From Brachionus rotundiformis (taxonomy: Eukaryota > Rotifera > Eurotatoria > Ploima > Brachionidae), in assembly GCA_016802295.1 (NCBI GenBank), contig JAESIW010000065.1, positions 682,001-746,000 on the forward strand: a stretch of 64,000 nucleotides of DNA. The letters are read 5' to 3'. The number at the start of each line of letters is the position of its first letter. The first letter of the stretch is position 1. A program made the position numbers and the translations under genes. Below are positions 48,245 through 60,960 of this stretch, one piece after another. The notes beneath the pieces were generated by a model. It was not told the origin of the DNA and ran no database searches. It was given only the letters and a program-made list of their open reading frames with translations.

Positions 48245-51200
48245 TTACCATTGTTGTGATGGAGATTTGCTAACATGTTCTTGAAACGTCTTCACAACTT
48301 GTACCTGATTAGTATTATAAATTAGTAATTTTAATTAACCGAATTTAATTAGGTTTTAATATGGGAACATGTTTTAAATGGAGAATTAAACTCAAAATGG
48401 ATTAAAACAAAGATTTGTCTCAGAGAGATTATTTACCTGAGTGTGAAGACGAGCAATGCCGCGAAGCCACAAAACTTGTCCTTTTCTCAAGTCACTGCCG
48501 TCTGATGAACCATCAAATCCAGTAAAATTACTTATATTCGGAACTTCGTTTCCGATTTCTATTTTTTTTGGTAAAGAACGTGTTGGAATTGTGGTTACAA
48601 TCTAAAATAATGATAATTTAAGATAAAACAAAACACTTCTTTTTTCTGTTTTTTATACTTGTCCCCAAAGAAGTGTACCAACTCCGAATAGAATACACCA
48701 TGCCCATTGCTCTAAAGTTAGCCAATGACAAGCAAATGCATAGCTTCCAAATTGAACAATAACAAACTTAAATAAAAAAGTATAAAAACAAAAAATTAAA
48801 TTTATTTTTAGATTGTACTTGTAAGCATAAAGTGACAATCCAAATACAATAAAAAATAGGATTGGAAAAAAATCCTTTGAAAACATTTCTCTCGCCGTGA
48901 ATCTTTCTTGAGTTTATTTCATTAAATAAAGTCATTAAAACAAAGCTATTGAAGATCATTGTGAAATGTTGAGTTGGCTTGAAATGTGTCGCATCTTCTG
49001 GTATTCCATTATCCATATCGAATAATTGTGGTCCAAAGAACAAAATTGTAAAAATGATAATCAACTGATAGACAGCATGACCGATGATGTTTTTCATCAT
49101 AGTTCTTGAAATTAAAGCTTTAGTTCTGCCATAAGGTTTTCTGTTCAGTAAATCTTCAGTTGGAGGCTCTGTTGCCAAAGCAAGAGAAGCTAATGTGTCC
49201 ATAATCAAATTGACCCACAACATTTGAACAGCTCTAAGTGGACTTTCTCCAACAATACAGGCGCCTAAAAATGAAGTAATTACTGAAACTAAATTGACAG
49301 TCATTTGAAACTGCAAAAATTTGGCAATCGAATCATAAACATTTCTACCCCACATAACAGCTTTCACAATAGAGTTAAAATTATCATCTGTAAGAATAAT
49401 GTCAGATGCTTCTTTGGCCACATCGGTTCCTTGGATACCCATTGCAAAGCCAACGTCTGCCTTTTTCAACGCAGGACCATCATTGGTTCCATCACCAGTT
49501 ACAGCCACTACTTCACGATTCGGATTCAATTTAGACGAAATTATATTCTTGACCAAAACATATTTATCTTGTGGGGACGATCTAGCCAAAACTCTTAATT
49601 TAGGCCATATTTGATCAACTCTCTCTTGGGAAATTTGTCCATGCTCATCTTTAATTCTTTGATTGAATTCTTTTCCTTCCAAGACCAAAAAATCATCATT
49701 TACTCCAATAATGCCACATGATCTGGCAATCGAACGAGCTGTGTTGACATTGTCACCAGTGACCATTCGAACAACAATACCCGCACTTTTACACTTGCGA
49801 ATAGCTTCGGGTACTTCTGGTCTAACAGGATCTTGAATACCACAAATGCAAACACAGGTCAGTCCATTGTTCAAATTAGTCTCGTCTTCATCCCAGTTTA
49901 GCTCACCTTTGAGAACTTGTTCACAATCATTCTTTCTATGTTCAGCTGGAACAAAGTCTTTGTAAGCAACACAGATTGTTCTCAAGCCTTCGCAAGCCAT
50001 CGGTTCTATGACATTTTTGTTTATATCATTAAAATCAGCATGAGTGAATTCTTTTACTTTGTCGCCAACCATAATATATTTGCACTTATTGAGTACCATT
50101 TCCGAAGCTCCTTTGGTGAATAGGCGTAGTGCTCCCGGAATAGACGGATGTCGAATGCAAGTCGACATGCTCTTTCTACTTGAGTTAAAGGTGTAAACAT
50201 GGACAAATGTGTTTGTTGGATGACTGTCTCTTGTTGAAGCATAGTTGCCTCCCAAATGTTCTACAAACCCAAGAAGACCACACTCTGTCTTGTTTCCTAG
50301 TTGAGTGGGCAATTGATTCGGCTTGTCTGGTTTTTCCAATTTGCTAGCATAATTCGAGTTGATTGATATTCCAGCATCGACCATTTTTCTAATCTGAACT
50401 GGTACTTCATCAGGATTGGGCAAATTTTGATAATACTTTCCATTTATATAACACTGAACAACAGTCATTCTATTGGTAGTCAATGTACCAGTTTTATCGG
50501 AGCAGATGGCAGTTGCATTGCCCATTGTCTCGCATGCATCCAAATGTCTCACCAAATTGTTGTCTTTCATCATTTTTTTAACAGCATAAGCCAAAGAAAT
50601 AGTCACAGCCAATGGCAAGCCTTCCGGAACGGCCACAACCAACACAGTTATACCAGTGATTAAAAATTTAATCAATGGATTGAAAATACTTGCATTTAAA
50701 GGTTTTTTTTCTTGAGCATATTCCTTGATACAAAATCTAATAATTAATACTATGACCGTACAGATAGCAATTGTCATGCCAGCATATCCAATTTGAATGG
50801 CCAATTTGGTTAATTTTGCTTGCAACACAGACTGTTCTTTTTTCTTCATCTTTGACTCTCCTTTTTCATCTTCATCTGTTTTTTTAGTAGTTAGTTCCAT
50901 CTCTTCACCATCTTCATCTTTTAATTAGAATGTTTTAAAATTTAAATTTTCTCTCTAAAATCGGCTTCTGTTTTTTAAAACATTTTACATATTTAATTAA
51001 AACAAAAACCATGCAATTTATAAAACAAGTTATTACCATTCGTGCTAACACCTTTATACACTGTTAAATATTAAAACAAGGATAAAAATAAAAACTTTAA
51101 TAAAACAGCAATAATTCTTTAAAATTTAAAAAACCTTTATTATTATCTTTCTTAGTGGTTGTATCATTTTTCTTCTCATCCGAATCAGTAGCACCCAACA

Positions 51201-51990
51201 AAGACATGATTATGCCAGTTTGTGAATGAATACCAACTGCAGTTACCAACATTTTGGCACTACCTTCCATTACATGAGTTCCAGAGAACAACATTGGTCT
51301 TTCGACACTTTTTTTGATCAAATTAGTCTCGCCAGTCAAACTGGACTCGTCTACTTTTAAGTCATTTGATTCAACTACCAGACCATCAGCTGGTATCAAA
51401 TGGCCGTAGAATATTTGACAAATATCACCGACAAGAATGTCTTTGACCGGAAGTTGAATAATTTCTCCATTTCGAAGAACACTTATTCTCTGATCCGAGT
51501 CAATCTTCGATTGTAGTCCCCTAAATTGTCTTTCCTTGCTCCAATCATTAAACGAAGTTACTAATACTACTACTAAAACAGCAATCAATATAGCTGCACC
51601 TTCGATCCATTCCACGTTTGGTTCCTCAATTTGCGAGAACTCTTCGTCAGCTTTCTGAGACGGATCGTGGTAAAAAGACAGAGCCAAAGATATAACAGCA
51701 CTTATTATTAAAATGATTAATGTTGTATCTTGAACAGCCTCCCACATCAAGTGAAAAAATGACTTTGGTGGCTTTGGTGGAATTTCGTTACGGTCAAATT
51801 GGGCCGCGCGCGACTCTAAATCGTTTTTATCATTGGGATTTAGACCGGTTTGAGTATCGACATTAAGTTTCTTGCACAAGCCCTCTATATGACCATGTCG
51901 GTTCAGATACTCTTGCTGTTCATCTGGCTTGAGCTGAACTTGCATCAAATCAGTCAGCTCTTTGATGGTAATGGGAAATTTTGACTCCAT
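48245..51990 (-). CDS. Plasma-membrane Ca2+-ATPase, copy 2, with calmodulin-binding segment
   Basis: P2B calcium pump. Exons (minus): 51135-51990, 48819-50917, 48659-48766, 48437-48601 and 48245-48304, in frame, about 1095 residues. Carries SSLTGETN, PEGLP, CSDKTGTLT and TGDGTNDGPAL. After the last membrane helix it has the segment KGQVLWLRGIARLHTQ, spliced to VQVVKTFQ. This matches the start of the PMCA calmodulin-binding autoinhibitory region, but the protein then ends after 12 more residues, shorter than typical vertebrate tails. The linker between the A domain and TM3 is acidic and Lys-rich (DEDGEEMEL, KKTDEDEKGESKMKKKEQ) and unlike copy 1. It lies about 11 kb from copy 1 in the opposite orientation. 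Start chosen as the first ATG of the open frame. Confidence 0.95.
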
Positions 51991-54900
51991 AATTTAAGCA
52001 CTAATTTGTGTATCTCCTCAACAAATATAGCTAAAGTTTATTTGAAATAATGAAGCGCAAATTTTTTTCTTCACTCTATTTTGATTAAAAATTAACCAAA
52101 TTTTAACTAGTCTCACAAGTTAGTGTCTTAAAACTCAATTGTTTTTGATGTTTTATCTGAACGATTCATACAGATGAGTCTCGTATAAATAATTGAAAAA
52201 AATATTTTAACAAACTATCTAATCTATAGGTCAAGCTTTTTAAAACGCGAGTTGTTTTTTCTTACCAATTTACGTTCAACAATCTAAAGATAAATTAAAA
52301 AAATTAAGTTTAAGAAAGAAAACTGTCGTCTTGGAAACTTGTGGCAAAAAATTTAATTCTCTATTTTCAATTTGATTCCCTTCTTCCCCCCACCCTATAA
52401 TTATTTTTTGAAACCTTAAATTACATTTAAAATTAATCACAAATTCTTTTATAGTTGAAATTAAATTGAAATATTTTACGTCAGTAGCTTGCGTCAAAAA
52501 AAAAGAAATCTTATCTTTTTTATATTTTGATTATTCAAATGAAGCATGAATAGTTTTTATCTAGAATAATTTTTATTTTATTTTATCATAAAATTAAAAA
52601 AAACTCTATCTTAATAAAAAGTTTAATTTTTATATAATCGATGGATTGATATTCTTTTTTAAAAATTTTAATTTCAAAAATTTAAATGTTTGATTATTAG
52701 TAAAAATATAAGCTGATGCTAAAAATTGTTTAGAAAAGAATAATTTTTGAATAAAGACTGATTATTCTTTTAATGAACTACTTGATTGAAATCATATATT
52801 TATTTAGTACTGGCGCATTATCAAACGGCCTCAGGAGGTGAATGAATTCAAGAGGGGTCTGAGCTAAAAATACAACCATGATATTTAAAGGTCAATTATT
52901 TGCAGCTAAATTCATTCAATAAATTTTTTATTCCTTATAGAACATAATTTAAAAAGCCAAAATAATAAAAACTAAAAATTAACTACAGATCTTATCCTCC
53001 TTAAAAAAGAATCATGTAAAAATACTTACATTACCTTAGACTTAATTTAAATTCCAAATAATTAAACTTTGAAAAAAAATCGATCTAATTTAGGACACAA
53101 ATAAGCTCTCACATGAATGAACTAATAAAGAGCCTTTTTTTATAAAATTTAATTTAAATGACAAATATAATTGCAATTGAACTTAAGGCTCTTGTTTTTA
53201 ATGCATGGCCAGTTGACAACTAAAAACCATTTATAGCTTTTAGGGAAAAAATTTTAGGTTAATCGAATTTTAAGTCGAATCCATTTAAAAGATTATTGAA
53301 AATAATTATAAAATCTGTCAAAAAAAAATTAGTATCTTTAAGTCGTAAATCTATAAGTTAAAATCTTGTCAGAAAATACTCAAAAAAGATGCACTTTTTT
53401 AAACTGATTAATAAATAATTTATTAAAATTTTCTTTAAGATATATTAGAATGATTTTTTTACTAATAATTTCAAGAGAACTGCTATTATGATATTTGTCC
53501 TGATAAATTTTCGGAAGTAAGTTCATAATAATTTTTAATAAAAAATGAAAAAAAACTTTATAATACTGATGTTATTTGCTTCTAAAAGCTTAAAAAACCT
53601 TTTCCTAAATTAGACTATCATTAAGTAATTTAAGCGCCTTGGTTAAAATATGAACCAAAACTCATCGAGCTTTAAGAAAAGCTGGCGTTTAACAGCAAGA
53701 AAAATGCTGATTTTAATACCTATTAAAACAATTTAGCTATGATTGTTAAATCAACTATTTTATTTGAAAAAAGATAAAAAAAGAAGAAAGAAAAGGAATT
53801 CCATTCTCAGTGAGTTGTATTTCCATGCATAGAAAGCGCTATTGATCATGTTCTTGATCAAATTTTTTTCTTACAATAATCTTTATTTTGCTTTAAAAGC
53901 ATGTTAGCTATCATAATATGGTTTGCATCGATTATGTTTTTTTCATTAAATAAAAAAACATATTTGCATGTTTTTATTCTATGAAGGTTACTCTAGGATA
54001 ATGCAGATAATCAAATAAACCACAAAGATAACGTCGATTATTCAGGCTGACATTAAAGCTTATAAAATTATAATATATTAAACTTTTCAGATGCATAGAT
54101 TAGAAATACCTTGTAGTCGAATTGGAAAATCTTTAAAAAAAATAATATACAGATTTAAGCTAAACATCTTAAATTATGATAATCAAAATTTTTCGCCATA
54201 TATTATAAACACTTGGTATAGAACAAAAATGCAAATTTGCAATTTGGATTATAAAAAGGATGCTATCCTTACAAAGGATATCCTAGTTAATGTGTTTTCA
54301 TGCCAAAAATACACTTCTAATCAAACTAATAAATTCATATTGCTATCTAGTCTCTAAAATCTCATTCAGCTATTATATTATCTACTTACAAAACGCTTAA
54401 ATTTTACAGTTTTAAATCAGACAATTTATTAAAATTCTTGGCACCCTTGAGAACTATTTATGTTCTCACATTTAACATAATTTTTTTATTAAGATCTATA
54501 ATCGAAAAAACATCCTTCATCACTTCCTAGAACAAGAGTATTTGTGTACTTAAAAATTTATAAAATTTAAAATTTATTAAAAAAAAGAAGATTTAATAAT
54601 TATTATAATTAGATGTATTATTTTAATGATTTATTTGGATATATGAGCCTGTTTTATGTGTTATTTTTTCTAACAAGAAAGTTAGCTGGATCGTGGGTTA
54701 TGAGTGCGCATTCCTTATAAACTAATATATTGATTTTTTTTTAATTTTTCATAGCAAACAGAAAAATTTGTTTTATTTAGTAAATAAAATATTAAAATTT
54801 TGATTAGGATTTATTTAGGTTTAATTTAAGAATTCAAATTTAATTCTCATGGCTTCACTCCATTATTATTTTTAATTATTTTGAAAAAATATAAATCCAA

Positions 54901-57900
54901 AACTAATCAAATACAATTGACCCAAGGATATTTTAAAAATTTTTGATTTCGATGAAAAAAAATATCTTGGAACTGATAACCAAAAAAATTTACATCTTTC
55001 TTAATTTTAGTAACCTTTATTTTTAAACTTAATTAACGATATATTTAAATATAAATAAAATTGGTAATTCTTTATTGATTGCTGATTAAATTTTGATTTA
55101 ATTCCTTACTTTTTAATTTTGTTTGATGTATAACAAAATTTTTCTAATTAGCTATTACTTAGGAAAAAAACTTAAATTAATGTTATAATAAATAATTAGC
55201 AAAAATAGAAAATTTAAGCTGAAAATTTTTTTTTTATTAAACTAATATTTACAGTTGATAAATGAATAAAACAAAGCCTCTTTTAAATAATAAAAAAAAT
55301 AATTTTGCTTATCTTGAAAATTAAGGTAAAAACTAATTTTCTTCCAAAATTATCCCCTAATACTATTCGTATAATGTAGTCTACTTTGCACTTAAAAAGA
55401 CTAACATGAAAACAAAACTGCAAAAACAAATTTTTTTCTTATAAAACAAATATTGAAAAATTAATAGACACGGGTAGCATTTTGAGACAGGAAATTAATT
55501 TATATGAATTTTATGCCTATTGATAAACAGACAAAAATCAAATATAATTATTCAAATTTTTTCTTATAAAAAGAGCTGTATTAAATTTTTTCTTTTGAAA
55601 TATTGAATTCTTTATAAGACTATTTGATTTTTAATTTTTAATTAAGTCGTAGGGATAAAATATGAATTTTTTGCCGCATTTGTTGAATGCTGTTTTCCTA
55701 CTATGACATAGTTTATTAATAATTTAAATATTCACTATAAATACTTTTAAAAATAGTATTTTATTTGAAAAATATTAAATTGATTCTTTTCTAAACGATT
55801 ATGAATTCATTCGTTCTCTAAAGACAAATCTTATCTATTTTTTAATTTAAAATATGCTAAACTTAAACAAAAAAGTAAGTACAAACTGAATTCATTACAA
55901 AAGCTAGATCAATCAAACAAAATCAATATATGAAGTCTAAATCGCTTAAGTATGTTTTCTTTTACTAAAAAAACAAAATAAATTATACATAAAAATTAAA
56001 TGACGCTTGTTCTAAAATGGAAGTTCCATATTTGTTTATATTTTTTTGCACTATCTATTTATCAATTGAAATAGGAAAGGTTTTTTCTTATAAAAAACGC
56101 AATCCTAATTAAAAAAATTTTACCACAAATACTTATTTTTTAAGCTTAACTTCCAATTTTATCAACCAATTTATCAAAAATTCTCGTATATTCCATGTTT
56201 TGAAAAAAATGTTTGTCTAAATATAGATAGCTAGAATGTTATCCTTGAATATACGAATATTAATGTTATATCCATAAATATTCGTTCTTTGCTAAAATTA
56301 GGTTTTGTTCAGTTAATAAATCAAATATTCCATAAATAAATAATTAAACCAAAACATTCTCAGATTAAAAACTCAATTTCGATAAATTAATTGAACAGGA
56401 ACTATTATTAATCCAAAAAAAAATTTTTCTATTGAATAAAATTTTTAAAACTCTAACTTAAATAAATATTCTTTTTGCCTAGAAAAAAATAGATAAAACT
56501 TTTCCTTTGATTCGAAAAATAATCAATTATAAATAAGATAAGATTTTCGACATGGAAAAGAAATTGAAAAATTTCAAATTTGCTAAAAACAGTCGCATTT
56601 ATTTTGTAAAATAATTTACTTGTTTTTTTTTCTTTAATTTATTAATACATTTTATCTTTTAAACAACTTATTTGGGCAGATAAGTGATGCACTTACAACA
56701 TTAAGACAATTGTTCAAGAGTCTGATAAATAAAGAGCTAATTTTTTGAAAAATTACTAAAACCAAATTTGTTTTCGTATATTAATCATATTTCTTCGAGA
56801 ATATAAACTAAATTATCTGTCTAATTTATTCGATAATTAGAGATTTCGTATTCTAAGTAATTTATCTATTAAAGGCGCTTATATAACAAGAAGCTATGGA
56901 TCTGTAGCTCTTAATCAAAGTAGCTGAAACCCTAACTAAACAAAAAACTAATATTCATATATTCAAGATTTTTCTTCATTTGTTTTAATCAACAAACTTC
57001 GAGAATTTCTCTAAGCGCAAGCTTAAAGCTTCCATCTTCCAATAGCAATTACCATCAATGAACACTTGTAATATATTAGCAAAATTCATGCAAAAATTAT
57101 GGCATTTTATTTTGTAACATTGAAAAAACATAAAATTTAAAAATCGATTTTTCTTTTATATACCCATTTTTTTAATAAATAGCTTCTTTTCAATTTCTTC
57201 TATGTTGCAAAAATCAATTTTCTAATAAATTAAATTAACAAAAATAAAAAGTTCAAAAGTATCGAATTTAAATTTTCATGTGGTCCAATTTTGCGCTTAA
57301 TTTGGTTGAGAGAACCACTATTGGTTAATGCATATGGAATGATCTAAATTCTTAATAAAACCTAGCCAAATATTTGCATTCATCTGCCAAAAAATGCGAC
57401 TGATAATACCAATGAAAGAAAATTATCCTTTTTAACATTTTTTTCTAATAGCAATCATTCAAATTAAATGAGTCGTAATGATTTTAGTTTAGGATAAAAA
57501 TGAGAGATTTTTCTTTATTATTTATGTTTTATGTCTTACTGTAATTTGGTTAAAATTTTTCATTCTACGCACGAAATACTTTTGGGAGTAAATTTAAGAA
57601 AAGATCTCAAATAAATTAAATAGATACAAAATAAATTAATTAAATAAACAAGCTAAATGCTTCTAAACTTGACTTTTTTAATTAATTAATGAAATTCGAA
57701 AAATAAAATCATTTTTAGCATATTAATTTTCATATTTTTAATTTATTGTAACAATTTTGATATTGATAAACTTTAAAATCTGTTTAAAACAATCTGAAAG
57801 AGAATTTTTAGCCTCTACGAAATTTTGGTTTAATTAAAATTAGAACTAATTAAAACTGAAAGAAATATTAAATCCAAAAAAATGTTGAATCGTTCAACTC

Positions 57901-60900
57901 AAAAAAAGCTTTTAAAATAATAATAGAAAAACTACGAAAAGTTTATTTCCAAATCAACTAATTTTAACTATTTTTAAGTAATCTAAAATTTGATTTCAAG
58001 CATCATAGAATATTCCTTCTCATCGGCAAGAGCTATTTTCGAAAGCAATTGGCATTTAAAAAAAAGAAAACTATTGAGATAGTAATGAACCAATTCATTT
58101 ATCTTATGTAATTAAGATCTAATTAGAATTATCTAATCATTTCATTCGGTAAATAAGGAAGTGCTTGAATTTAACAGAAGCTAGCGAAACAAATAAATCA
58201 AATGTCGTAAAAAAACACGAAGATTTCTCCCTTTGGCATTTTCAAACATTAAAATAAAAAAATTTTTATTTGAAAAAAAAATTAACCAAAAATGCTAACA
58301 AATTTAATGTTTTAGTATCTAAATATAAAATCGTTTTAATCAGCTACATAAAAATTGTTTAGCTCTTACTAATTGCTCCTAGGCTTAATTATTTTTTAGC
58401 CTTGATTTTGATAAATTATTCCATTTTGTTCTAGAATATGCCCATTTTGAGAGTAACTGGCATCAGGGCAATATTCATTTTATTTGAAATACTAATACAA
58501 ACAACAAATATCAGTCATTATTAATCAATATTGTTTATTTCTTTGTAAATATCATGAATCAATTAGAAATGATCAAAATTTTACGAAGCTTTTCAGTACA
58601 TGATATTCATGATCAATTTAGTCTAATAATTTAAGCTCGATTTAGCTAAAATTTAAGGCTACTATTGATAAAAAAAAATATTCTTTAATTTAGTTAGTAG
58701 AAGGCTTAGCTAAATATTTAATTAAAAATCGGCTAGAAAATCTTGATTACGGGCCTAACTTATTAATTTTTTTTTTGAATTAAAACAATAATGAGCTCAT
58801 ATTTGAAAAATTTAACTCATTTGAATTGTAAAGAATTTGAAAAAAGCTTGATTCCATTTCACAAATAAAATGAGTTTTTTTGTAATTATTTTTTTAAAAG
58901 ACGAAAAGAATTAGTATAAGAAATCAATAAAACATTCTGAAAATAAATTAATTGGGGAATTTTAATTTGCTGTATAATAGAAACTGAAAAAGAACGCGTT
59001 TTTTTTCAAACAAGAATATAATTTTTATCCTATATCAATAGCAATAGCCGAAAATACGATCAACCATATTTTTTAATTACTATGTAGAGGTGAAAATATT
59101 AAATTTCAATTGTATGCAGACATAAAGTTATAATTTGATATTAGAGATTTTGTTTACCTTAAATGACAAAAATATTAAAAATAAATTCTAATTTTAAAAA
59201 AGTATACTTTAGTTAATTTTGTGTATATGGAACTCATCATTTAATTGACATTTTTTTGTTAAATTTTATTAGATCTTTTCGACTAAATGACTAAATGACA
59301 AGCTTTGTTTTTGATTAGAAAAATAAATTTAAACATCTTTTTAAATGAATTCTTATTTTTTAAAAAAGCAATTTATTTTGAATATTTAAATTAAAAAACA
59401 TTTAATTTGATCCTGATATATCACATTATAAACTATAATTTATAAAGTCATTTCGTATTGACGTCATCAAGGTGAATCTTGAGAGAAAATAAATCAGTTG
59501 AGCATTAATTTGCTTTTATTAATCTAATGAAGATATACTTACAAAACTTTTATTAATTATTTTGTTATCTTTTTAACTATTAAATGCCAGATTTAATGTC
59601 TTTAAATAAATCTTTAAATTTGAATAAAGCAATCATTGATTTTCGATTTCTGAATATCATTTATGTTAGTTAAAAAATTTCATATTTTCCTAATTTATCT
59701 TTAATAATAAATTTTTATTGAAACAATCAGCAGTAAAAAAATATAATTTTCTAATTTATCAATACAAAAAATTATGATTGAATATAATAATTTACGTATA
59801 TTGACTTATCAAAAGGTCTTATGAAATTTGAAAAGATCGAGAGTAAAAGGTTTCTTTTTTAATTAAATAAAATACATGGGAAAAAATTCTTATGACAAAA
59901 ATTAAGTGACTAATCACATAAATATTAAACTCTTGCTATAGTTTTTCTATTAATAAAAAGAGTTTTTCATTTTATCGATTTAATAATTTTCCTAAAAGAA
60001 GAAGCTTAACTTGAGAAAAATATCATGGTTTAATTAGACCAAAATTTAATCTTTCAATTAAGCTCAATTATGATTTGGAAATGATTAATCAATATTTAAT
60101 AAAATATTTGAATTTTTTCTATGTTTATTTTAGAAAAGAAAGAAATTTCAAAATTTAATTGATATCCTATTTGTAGCATTACTGTCTAATAAGCTTAAAC
60201 AGTAAACATTATGGATAAAATTATAAGAGATTTTACAATAATAAGCGTTGTTGATGAATAGAAAAAGAGATAATTAACCGTTAAATTTTCTGAAAATAGT
60301 TTTAACTGTTGTTAATCAAAAAATAATTATTTGATTGATTCCTAATTTTCTTTAAAAAAGAAAGCTAAAAAGAAAATAAGCCAATTTTATAATATTTAAA
60401 CTTATTTTAGTTAAACGAGTTAATGATAAATTGGATTTTTATTTTGAAATTGAAAATTTTTTTATATTCTTATTTTTTTATATTTTTTATATTCTTAAGG
60501 CCCAATTATGATTTATGAATTTAATAATGAATTTTAAGTAAATTTTTATGTTAAAATTGAATTTATTTTAATTCAACCTGGCAAGAAATTTATTCTGGAT
60601 AATATTTTAAAATTTTTAAGCTCATAAAAAAGTCTTCTTTTAAATCAGGTACAAAGATTTTTGTTCTTATTCAATCTTTACCTAATATTTTCAATATATA
60701 ATGACAATTTTAAAACTTTTATATAAATTAATTTAAACACACACGTAAAAAAATAAAATATTTTAGAAAATTATATTTAATTTAATTAAAATTGAAGAAA
60801 AAAATTAAATGAAATTAATTGTAATTTTTTTAAAATAATTAAAAATCGAAAAAAATAGATTAAACAAATTTATTCGTTTATAAATTTGCATTAAAAATAA

Positions 60901-60960
60901 ATAAAACAATAGAATGGATAAAACGATTTGCTTGAGCTATACCCAAATTAAAGAATTATC
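51991..60960. other. 9 kb gene-poor AT-rich stretch
   Basis: No protein-coding gene, RNA gene or clear repeat could be supported. Two short ORFs (52276-52497 minus and 54091-54357 plus) have no recognisable features and no splice partners and were left out. A slightly less AT-rich patch occurs near 52805-52865. It may be intergenic space, or hold distal 5' exons and regulatory DNA of PMCA copy 2. Confidence 0.5.

Noticed and set aside
48653..50663. Open frames antisense to the PMCA genes, repeated identically at both copies
   Set aside because: They are shadows of the conserved PMCA coding tracts on the opposite strand; their duplication follows from the paralogy.
54091..54357. 88-codon plus-strand ORF
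   Set aside because: No start context, splice partners or recognisable motif in a long AT-rich region where chance ORFs of this size occur.
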